A stretch of DNA of 12,795 nt, from assembly GCA_018398765.1 (NCBI GenBank), contig JAHBMJ010002440.1, positions 1 to 12,795 of the forward strand, given 5' to 3'. A model generated the notes under the pieces. The model searched no databases. It was not told the origin of the DNA and worked only from the letters and a program-made list of their open reading frames with translations. Made by a program: the position numbers and the translations under genes. This document shows, piece after piece, positions 1 to 7,166 of this stretch. The stretch is from Chromera velia. Lineage: Eukaryota > Sar > Chromeraceae. How positions within the stretch are numbered: position 1 is the stretch's first letter; every line of letters starts with the position of its first letter.

Positions 1-1753
1 CGTTTGTTTCTTTCTTTCATCTACTCACCGGTTGCCCTGTGGCCCCCACCCCCCCCCTCCCTCTCCGTGCACCGCCGCCTCTTTGACCTACTGCTCCCGG
101 CCCGGCCTGTTGCCCCTCCCCCTGCTCCCCCCCATGGCCCCCACCACTCCCAGCTACCGTGAGTGGCACCCAAACATCTGGGTTTGCATTCGTTCTAATG
201 AAAAAGAGAATGAAAAAAGGTTGTACAGTGAAAGAGGTCAGACCCATGGGTAGCCCTCTTGTAGCTGGGAGTTCAAAAAAAAAGATCCGGAGACGGTAGT
301 AGTGGAAGCAAGCAGAGGGACTGCTGCCGGCACGAGTCTGAAGCAGCCCCTCCAAAAAGATATTGTCAATTACACTGTCGTATAGACTGTTGTCAAACAA
401 ACTCTATACTTCCTCATTCCTTCAGTGGAGACTGTCCATTTTGATGTGGGGCCTTGCAAGTGGAAAACTTGGTAAGTCACGTGTACTTCTTCACTTCTGT
501 AACCGTCAGCATGAGTTTTCATGCTGACATATGATGCTGACATATGCTGACATGCGTCTATCCGACACAATAGATTGAACCGGCTGGGGATAGTTGCTGT
601 GTGCGCGGCTCCGGCTCCTTATTTCACCTATATCGGCTATGGGCGGCACAGGCCTGGCCGGCCTTGTGCCAGTGGCCGCGCATCTGGCCTCCAAAACAGG
701 TTCAAAACAGGTTTAACAGGTTTAACAGGTTCAAAACAGGTTCAACAGGTTCACTTTTTCATATTTGAACCTTTTCTCAATGAACCTTTTCCCAGCTCTA
801 TTTTAAAGTAAAAGTTAAAGTGAAATAAAATTTAAATGAAGCCTGATTTTTTATCAAAAATTGTAAAGTAACGTTAAAAAACGATTTTAAAAGTTTTTGA
901 ATCATCTTCTGATTCAAGTTCTGAGCTTCTTCATGCATCATCATGTGGCGACATGCGCTATCGCCATGCATTGGCCCAGTCGCTATCGCCGTCTATCGGC
1001 CTAGACTATAGAGGCCAGACTGGGCGTTTAGCATTTGGGCCGTGGTTTGGTATCAACTGCAGGTCACAATATACATGCGTCCACTTTTAAGTTAGAACAC
1101 TAAAGAACACTTTAAAATTAAGTTAAATTTTGAATATACATTAATTGTTCAGTGTCTAGTTCAGTATTTTTAAAAGAAAAAAAAAAATGAAAAAACTTGT
1201 GATTTAAATGAGAGCTTCCGAGTCCTAAAAGAACTTCTTAGCTCTAAAGTTCTAGAGTCACTATCTGACGCAGTCACAAAAGTTTTAAAGTTTAAAGTTT
1301 ATAAGGTCGGGCCGGGCCGGGATTCTAGGTCGGGTTTTAAGAAATTAATGATAGTAAAAATATTTTTATAAATCATACCCAGACGGTACATTATATATAT
1401 AAAAACCTAGTCAAAAACATTGCAATTGGTAGAAATATAAAAAAACGACGTATATATATTACTAGATATACTTAAATATTAGTCCACATGCAATCTAGCA
1501 TGCAATGATTCTTAGAGACTAAGTTACAGTGCTAGTCACAGTGCCGCATCGGCATGAATATCCGTCTAATTCAAAATAAGAACTCGTAGGTGGAGCTAGA
1601 GGTGGAGGGCCTCAGCCGGCGCACGACAGGTTCTACTTTCTGCCTGACAATGGGTTCTTCAACGCCATCCAGTCAGGCAGAAAAGAAGGCAGCGTTACGA
1701 ACACGCCCCAAATAGAAAGGTGCAATGCTGGCGAGGCACGCAGAAGAAACTGA
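1..1753 (+). CDS. Possible 3'-terminal exons of a gene entering from the left (speculative)
   Basis: Three short open stretches can be spliced in phase: 2-158 (donor GTGAGT at 159), 426-471 (acceptor ATTCCTTCAG, donor GTAAGT at 472) and 1630-1753 (acceptor CGACAG, stop TGA 1751-1753). The joins would read MAPTTPSY then LETVHFDVGPCKWKT then W-FYFLPDNGFFNAIQ. No family is recognised. The second piece has strong splice consensus on both sides; the third acceptor has a poor pyrimidine tract. The implied last intron (472-1629) would contain the AT-rich repeat tract described separately. A rival reading exists on the other strand: 177-29 is flanked by a CAG acceptor and a GTGAGT donor and would encode a Gly/Arg-rich segment. 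Neither reading is secure. Confidence 0.15.
505..528. repeat. Perfect 10-bp inverted repeat (hairpin) with 4-nt loop
   Basis: GTCAGCATGA (505-514) and TCATGCTGAC (519-528) are exact reverse complements separated by GTTT. This could form a tight stem-loop in DNA or in RNA from either strand. The right arm is also the start of the 13-bp tandem repeat next to it. There is no U-run after it, so it is not a classical intrinsic terminator. Confidence 0.8.
521..553. repeat. 13-bp tandem repeat, about 2.5 copies
   Basis: ATGCTGACATATG occurs at 521-533 and again, identically, at 534-546, followed by a partial copy (CTGACAT). The unit shares its first bases with the hairpin arm at 519-528, so hairpin and repeat probably arose together by slippage or local duplication. 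Confidence 0.8.
695..751. repeat. Six-copy AACAGGTT array with 9/11-bp spacing
   Basis: AACAGGTT occurs at 695, 706, 715, 724, 735 and 744, spaced 11, 9, 9, 11 and 9 bp. The spacers are mainly TAA or CAAAA variants. Just downstream, GAACCTTTT occurs twice (767-775, 782-790), a similar word in inverted sense. This is a degenerate minisatellite and could be the subterminal repeat array of a transposable element. Confidence 0.75.
974..1025. repeat. Inverted repeat GCCCAGTC / GACTGGGC enclosing a foldable loop
   Basis: The arms at 974-981 and 1018-1025 are exact reverse complements. The 36-nt interior contains further short complementary pairs (GGCCT/AGGCC and TCTAT/ATAGA), so a longer imperfect hairpin is possible. 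CGCTATCGCC-like words repeat nearby (GCTATCGCC at about 957 and 982). It lies in a GC island within the AT-rich tract. Confidence 0.5.
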
Positions 1754-1759
1754 GAAAAA

Positions 1760-3203
1760 ATCCGTCATGCATGTTTTATGCAAGACTCGAACCCTCGTTG
1801 ATCTTTTCAGCATTCACACAAGAGCCTTTCAATGGATCGAAATTTACCAATACAAGTGACAAGCTTCTTGAAGACTGAGCCGAGGAGCATCAGGACACCG
1901 ACAGAAGCCCGTGTCAGAGGGTCGACAGGAGAAGGCACAGCAGATATTTCATTCAGATGGCGGTTACAGGGAGAATTCATGTAGTGAAAGAGACAGACGA
2001 CATACAGTAGACAGTCACAGATAGGCACAAAGAAGAAAGAGTGTGTATGCATCACAGGACGTACAGAATGCAGAATTATGGGAACGTGAACGTCTCTGTC
2101 ACCTCCTCACACAGGCACCAATCCATCCAATTCACCCAATTCTACCCCAGGTTCGATTTTTCGACCCCTCGCTCTCTGCCATTGTACCCCCTTCGTCGTT
2201 TCTTTTTTCTTTTTTCTGGTGTGCCTTCCCGGCCACCTAGCCGGTGGCCACCCAGTCGACCCCGCTGTGTGTCTGTGTTACTTCTTCATGCAGTAGAAGC
2301 TACGCACATGTATGGCTTTTTTGACAAACGAGACGGCACATCTTCACACGTGGCCAAGGCACCAAAAGTCACCAAGGCACTTCGCTGTTTCTTCAATAGT
2401 ACACCTGTGAGGCTTCTCGTGAATCAGGCCTGACAACGAGAATATTTCTGCACACAACTGCATGAGCAAACAGCCCTTCGCGCACAGATGCAGAAGCACA
2501 TACAGAGCAGCGGTCCAACAGAGAAAGCCGGCTGCCGCACTTGAAAGCAAGTGAGGCAAACAGAGGGAGGAAAGGTCAGAGCTGATTGGCTGCCTTTCAC
2601 CCTCTCCTCTTTCTCTTTCGGTCGGACTGAAAGTGAAGGAGGGGGAGATACACATAGATCCTCCCCCTCGGCACGATTTCATCCCTCCCTCTAGCCTTCC
2701 TTTCCTTTCCCCTTCCCGTGCCGTGACTGCTGATTGAGCCACAAGGAACGACAGCAGCGAGATAGATGCTTGGACAGCACCAAGACGTACCGGTGCAGAG
2801 AAAGAGAGAGAGAGAGAGAGAGTGATTGGGTGAGAGAGAGAGAAGACGGAGCAGGAAGATTGATCGATCCTCAAAGTCGGAAGGACACTGCTGTGTTTTC
2901 TTTTCTCCTCAAGCGTTCTCCCCTCTTCGTCTCTCCCCTTCCCCCTCTGAGAAAAATGACAGACTTGACCCGTACAAGTATCAGAAAGTCAGACAGGGGG
3001 TCTCTCTTTTCCTTTTTGCCTTTCATCCTTCCTCCCTCTCTGCCTTTCCCTGTTCCTCAAATCCGATCACTTCATCCATCCTTCCGTCTTGACTTTCCCT
3101 CTGCCTGCTCTCTTCTGTTCTCGATCAAGTATCCATCCAATTATTCCTCTCCTTTCTTTTCTCTTCTTCCCATGCATGCCCTCTCTCTCCACACAGGGCC
3201 GAC
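1760..3203. other. No convincing gene; purine/pyrimidine-skewed DNA, probably includes P450 3' UTR
   Basis: Open frames here (for example 1980-1807 minus, 57 codons; 2344-2874 minus; 2734-3318 plus) are low-complexity or lack splice support and family resemblance. From about 2580 to 3200 the plus strand is strongly pyrimidine-rich in long blocks, with a GA microsatellite at 2803-2822. The P450 transcript ends its coding part at 3204, so its 3' UTR must lie in the upper part of this interval. I did not find a clear AATAAA on the minus strand close to the stop. Confidence 0.5.
2803..2822. repeat. (AG)10 microsatellite
   Basis: A pure AG dinucleotide run of 20 nt, followed after a short break by a second GA stretch at about 2832-2843. 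It sits downstream of the P450 gene in a region already skewed to purines or pyrimidines. Confidence 0.95.
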
Positions 3204-6200
3204 TCATCTCCTGCTCCGGGGTACCAGCCACACCCCGCCCTTCGGCTTTGCGATGGCGTATGTTGTCATCTCGTCTCCAGGAACCGGCAGCTTCTTCACA
3301 TCGAAGTTGAAGTGGTAGAGCACAGCTGCCAGCACTACGCGGGCCTGCACACACACATCCGCACACACACACAGAGGGAAAGACAAGAAAGAAGTCTTCT
3401 CACCGATTTCAAAGGCAGCGGGAGTCCTCCCTCATTCTTTTTTCCCCTTCTGTCAGCATGCCAAAACGACGAAGCACGAAGGAAAGAGAAGACCAAATCT
3501 TCTTCTTGTAACAACAAGGCGGTTGTTACTGGGGAGACGGGCCAGCATACCCTGAGCTTCACACAAAGGAGGCGGGAAATGTGAAACGCACAGCAAAGCA
3601 CAGTTCGGCTCACACAGCAAGAGAACCTCACGCATCCCTAAGCGTCCACCCAAACGGCCCACCTCCATCAGGGCAAGGTTCATGCCCACACAGTTGCGAG
3701 GACCAGAGCTGAAGGGCAACCAGTACTTCTTCTGAAGCTCTGCGATGGGAAGTGCTTTGGCTTTCTTCAGTTGGGGCTGAAGGGACTGTGCCTGTGTATC
3801 CTCCGATTCGCTCTCGGACGAGGAGGCGGGCGCTTCAGTGGCAGTCTCGGTGTCGGACTCCTCCAGCCACCTCTCAGGTCTGAAGTTGTTCGGGTCTCCC
3901 CATCTGAGCGGATGGAGGCGAAGGAGGGGGGAGATGAGAGAAACTAGGCAAGTTTCGAAATTCTTCGGATGAACACCGAAAGGCAGAGAGGGGCACGTTA
4001 AGAGAATCGGGCAGAATCAAACAACGCAGAGACGATAGGGTGAACAACACATTTCTCCTTTGCCCACTCTTTTTATTCACGTCTTTACTTCTCGCTCCCT
4101 CCCATCAACCGTATCGCGTCTTGATCGAGCCCCACAAGAAAAGAAAAGAAAAGAAAAGAAAAGAAGCTGACTCAGGAGCTCTGCCGAGCCCAGCCTGCGA
4201 GATCGCCACAGTCCCTCCTGCGGGAATCACGTAGTCTCCCAGAGTGAGGGGGTGGCCTTTGGGAACCTGCCGGGAGCCGCCTCCGGGTACCACAGGCCAC
4301 CTGCACACACACACACACACACACAAGCATGTGAAAGGAAAACAGGGTGAATATATCTAGCTTGCTTGTCGTACAGCAGTCTGGACAGACTGTCTGTCAT
4401 CCCAAATGACGTCAGTAGATCGTGGTCGGCGTCAGCAGCAGTTTCCTTGCTTCTCTCCTGCTCCTTCCGCTTGCTTCAATCTGCCCAATCTTTCTCTGTC
4501 TCTCTCCGATCCCTCCCAACGACTGTCTTTTGAGCCAACAAGTGAGTGCCTGCGCGGTTCTGCGTGTGTGTGTGTGTGTGTGTGAAACTGACTGACTGAC
4601 TGACATTCTCATGGCTTCCCTGATGCATGCGTAGATGAAGGGGATCTTTCCAAAGTCCTCGAAGGTGATCAGGCCGTCTCTCTTATCGGCTGGCCGCTCC
4701 TCCATCAGGGACTCGATCTCTTGCTGGGCCCTCTTCAGCTTCTCTGGGTGCTTCACCTGTTTGCAGGAGGGAGGGAAGCAAAGTGCATGGGGACGCTGGT
4801 TGATGAAGGATCAACACTACTTACTTACCAACAAGAAATCAACCTCTGCTTGCGTCAGGCAAAGACCACGCTCGCTTACTTTCTCCGCTGATCAAACAGG
4901 AAGTCCGAGTCATATCGCCGTTCGTGAGAGCGGGAAAGTGCCGCGAGCAACCAAAGAAACTCAAGAAACATGGGAAGCGAATGAAGCACAACAAGCAAGT
5001 CGACTGACGAGCTCGAAGACCGTCCAGGAAAGAGTGAATCCTGTCGTATCGTGTCCCGCAAAGAGGAAAGTCATCACATCTGCAGCTCTGTGCATTTCGG
5101 ATTCGTACTCTGCGTCGAGAATTCGGGCAATCAGGGTGTTGTCCTTTGAGAGATCGATCTCCCCCTTTTCCCTCCTCAGTCTGAGGATCTTCAGGCAAAT
5201 CTCCGTCAGCTTCTCCCTCATCTTGTTGGCCTTCTGGACTTCAGGAAAGAACCACGAGAACCATCGTCTGACCGGGATGTGGTGAGAGAGCACGGCCTCT
5301 TTCAGAAGAATCGGAATTCCTTCCAGGATCGCCTCCCCTTCTTCTCCGCCCTTTTGGGTCTGCAAAATCATAGAGAGGGAGGCAGGGAGGCACAGTGACT
5401 TAAAGATGAATGAACCGACTGGGTCTCCTATGGCAGTCTTGTGCTGCGAAGAAAGTCATGCACAGCTTCGAGGAGAAACCCAGAGGCATCCATCGCACGT
5501 GACCGTTTGAAAGGCGGAAACCATGCAGCGCCGAGAGCATGTATAGAAAAAAGATCACATCCCAATCGAATGGACACTTATTTGATTAGATTCGCATGCA
5601 CAAAAAGCCTATACTAAGCACACCTTGAGGTCATAGTCGAAGGCCGTTGCTGCGATGACGTCCACGGTCAATTTGGTGAACTCGGCGCCAATGTCGAGCG
5701 CCTCGTCCTTCGCTCCTGCTGCCTTGAAGTTGTCCAGCATTTCTTGGAGCTTCTCGTGGATTCCCTCCATTCGCTTGCTCAAATTCGTCTGTGCAAAGAA
5801 AGGTGCGACCTTTTTTCGAATGGGGTGCCAGCCGTCTCCCTTGGACTTCCGAGTCACCAGGTTTTTGTACCCGAGACCGAACGCGTTGTCAAACGGCTGC
5901 AGATAGACATGAGTAATGAAGTCATGATAAGACACACAGCGCTGAAGATCACCAGGATTGAAAGAGAAAGAAAAGCAAAAAAGGGAAATTAAACGACTGA
6001 GGCCGGGACCAAAAATTCATAGCATGACAAAAGAGCGTCGCGAAGTACCAAAAATACCCAATTCTGTATCGACCTGCACACAAGGAGACAGAGACGGGAG
6101 ACGCGAAAGACTTTCTCACCTCGTAGAACTGTCGGGCCTTCTCAAGGCCTTCAGCCCCAAGGATACTCTCCACATGTGCAGCCTTGATCGCCAAATGGAA

Positions 6201-6467
6201 GGGCTGTCCGAAGATGTGGGGAGGGGATGCGTGCACGACCTCATGGCCTTCTTTCCTTGCTGCAGGAACTTCGTAGACGTGGAATTTCCACACGTCTCCT
6301 TCCATCAAGTACTTCAAAGTCTTCTGCCGGGAGGAATTAGGCAACAGCTGGGAGGACTTTTGCCCCTTGCGCTTCTTCGAGCGTCGGGTGTGCAGGTACA
6401 GGAGGGCAGCAAGAGCAGCCGCACCGGCGGCTGCTGCACCGATCACCACATGGGTCCGTGTCGCCAT
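3204..6467 (-). CDS. Cytochrome P450 monooxygenase, 7 exons, 544 aa, complete
   Basis: Exons in transcript order, my reconstruction: 6467-6120, 5896-5624, 5359-5009, 4756-4605, 4300-4172, 3903-3663, 3344-3204 (stop TGA). Every intron is GT-AG and phases match throughout (0,0,0,2,2,0), giving 1635 nt. Residues 7-25 form an Ala/Leu-rich membrane anchor followed by a basic stop-transfer stretch (RRSKKRKG), as in ER-bound class II P450s, so the start at 6467 is preferred. An open in-frame extension up to 6773 exists but would bury the anchor. Motifs: C-helix W139-xxx-R143; I-helix AGHDTT (308-313), oxygen activation; ExxR E371-R374; FRPERW (425-430); haem loop FSSGPRNCVG (482-491) with Cys489 as iron ligand; a C-terminal PKGG segment near residue 536. 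All key residues are present, so it should be a functional haem monooxygenase needing an NADPH-P450 reductase. The layout resembles clans 3/4 of eukaryotic P450s; family and substrate cannot be told. Oddities: a long acidic insert at about 431-478, and the meander tyrosine/histidine replaced (AGLGRAPEWGDP). Confidence 0.95.
3348..3373. repeat. Interrupted CA repeat at the acceptor of P450 intron 6
   Basis: Two CA runs (3348-3357 and 3362-3373) are split by TCCG. In the transcript they read as TG repeats that run directly into the AG acceptor of intron 6, in place of a normal polypyrimidine tract. Intron 4 of the same gene shows the same arrangement. Confidence 0.9.
4136..4165. repeat. (AAGAA)6 pentanucleotide repeat in P450 intron 5
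   Basis: Six perfect AAGAA units. In the sense of the P450 transcript this is a CTTTT-type tract starting about six bases after the intron 5 donor (GTCAGC at 4171). It is a pyrimidine tract in an unusual position, next to the donor instead of the acceptor. Confidence 0.95.
4304..4325. repeat. (CA)11 microsatellite at the acceptor end of P450 intron 4
   Basis: Eleven perfect CA units. In the transcript this is (TG)11, ending within the CAG acceptor of intron 4 (exon 5 begins at 4300). It is complementary to the GT run at 4564-4584 near the donor of the same intron. Confidence 0.95.
4564..4584. repeat. (GT)10 microsatellite near the donor end of P450 intron 4
   Basis: A 21-nt perfect GT run. 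In the transcript it is a CA repeat about 20 nt after the intron 4 donor at 4604. It can pair over its whole length with the TG repeat at the acceptor end (4304-4325). Confidence 0.95.
4587..4604. repeat. Tandem donor repeat, four GTCAGT copies at P450 intron 4
   Basis: ACTG repeats four times on the plus strand. Read in the transcript this places four overlapping GTCAGT donor hexamers every 4 nt, starting at 4604, 4600, 4596 and 4592. The first restores the expected reading (ATG then TGG across the junction). Use of the fourth would add four in-frame codons; the second and third would shift the frame. Confidence 0.85.
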
Positions 6468-7166
6468 AACAAGATGCGTGATCAAAGCAGGGAACAGATG
6501 AAAATCCGATGTCGCAGGTGAACCTCTTGTCAGCGAGATCGAAAAAGAAGAGACAGCAGAGATTGGGAATATCGCGAGACAACTGTACCAAAGGAAGCAA
6601 TCAAAGACTGTCTGATCAGTTGCACTAAGTTCGCTTGTAAAGTCAAAGGCATTTGCAAGGGCGTGTGGATCCACTTTTGCTTGCATGGGACAAATCTTTC
6701 GCACAATTTCGCACATGCAGATCAACACGCGCTGAAGGGCGCGTCCTGCTGCTCGCGCGGCCGGGGCATGCATGCAGCCGCGGTCGTCCCGACCGCATGG
6801 GCCGGTCCCGCGCGGGCCGAGTGCGGCGGCGGTAGACGGCTAAGACCCTCTGCGCAGCGCCGAGCCATGCGGACAACTGTTGCGCCCGATCGACATCCGA
6901 TCGACAACTTGCGATGATCCACTGTTGCAAGTTCCAATTCAATGATCGATGCACTTCGACAACTGTACATATAAAGAGCTCGTCCTTTTCTGACAAGAAC
7001 GCAAAGGTATCCAGCAGCTCTGGGAAGCTGTGACTAGTCTGCTCAGAACGGAAAAACTCGCAGCCGCAGATGCGCAAAGCTGCGCGTACCCAGTCTATAG
7101 AACTCCCTGTTGTTTGAGCTGGTTTACAGAAGCACCTCCTGACTGTTCGCCCGAGGGCAGGGCAAG
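6468..7166. promoter_or_regulatory. Divergent intergenic/promoter region between P450 and calpain
   Basis: The two start codons face away from each other across 699 bp with no supported gene between them, so both promoters and 5' UTRs must lie here. A GC- and CpG-rich core at about 6720-6850 holds GCATGCATGCA (6766-6776), the hairpin CGGTCG-TCC-CGACCG (6781-6795) and the palindrome CCCGCGCGGG (6807-6816). An 8-bp direct repeat CGATCGAC occurs at 6887-6894 and 6898-6905. GACAACTGT occurs twice (near 6871 and 6958). A TATA-like box for the calpain lies at 6970-6976. No TATA-like box is visible for the P450. Confidence 0.6.
6970..6976 (+). promoter_or_regulatory. TATA-like box upstream of calpain
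   Basis: TATAAAG, 191 bp upstream of the calpain ATG and just downstream of the GC-rich core. Its position fits a promoter with a 5' UTR of roughly 160 nt. Since TATA usage in this organism is unknown, this is only a candidate. Confidence 0.3.

Larger units (their letters stand above)
480..1580. other. AT-rich, repeat-bearing tract without a gene; possible decayed insertion
   Basis: About 1.1 kb with no meaningful open frame on either strand. It is much richer in A/T than its flanks between about 790 and 1570, with short GC islands (640-690, 950-1030, 1306-1335). It holds a perfect hairpin (505-528), a 13-bp tandem repeat (521-546), a six-copy AACAGGTT array (695-751), a stem-forming inverted repeat (974-1025), a run of 11 A's near 1178-1188, and a short GGGCC-type tandem near 1307-1321. 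This mixture suggests an old non-autonomous element or nested insertions, but I found no convincing terminal inverted repeats or target-site duplication. Short words shared with 10331-10900 hint that the two tracts belong to one family. Confidence 0.3.

Noticed and set aside
505-528. Hairpin as an intrinsic transcription terminator
   Set aside because: No following T-run, and the context is eukaryotic nuclear DNA.
1770-1810. GACTCGAACCC, reminiscent of a minus-strand tRNA T-arm
   Set aside because: The flanking bases do not form a T-stem beyond three pairs and no anticodon or acceptor stem can be drawn in the neighbouring sequence.
1807-1980. Minus-strand ORF of 57 codons starting MNSPCNRHLN
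   Set aside because: No recognisable family, no supported neighbouring exon and no clear splice sites; length is within chance expectation.
2344-3318. Long overlapping ORFs on both strands (176 and 194 codons)
   Set aside because: They are Ser/Leu/Arg/Glu-rich translations of GA and CT tracts, and the plus-strand one overlaps the P450 last exon in antisense.
6468-6773. In-frame N-terminal extension of the P450 by 102 codons
   Set aside because: The membrane anchor and basic stop-transfer lie directly after Met at 6467, the usual P450 start layout; the extension has no family resemblance and overlaps the promoter core.
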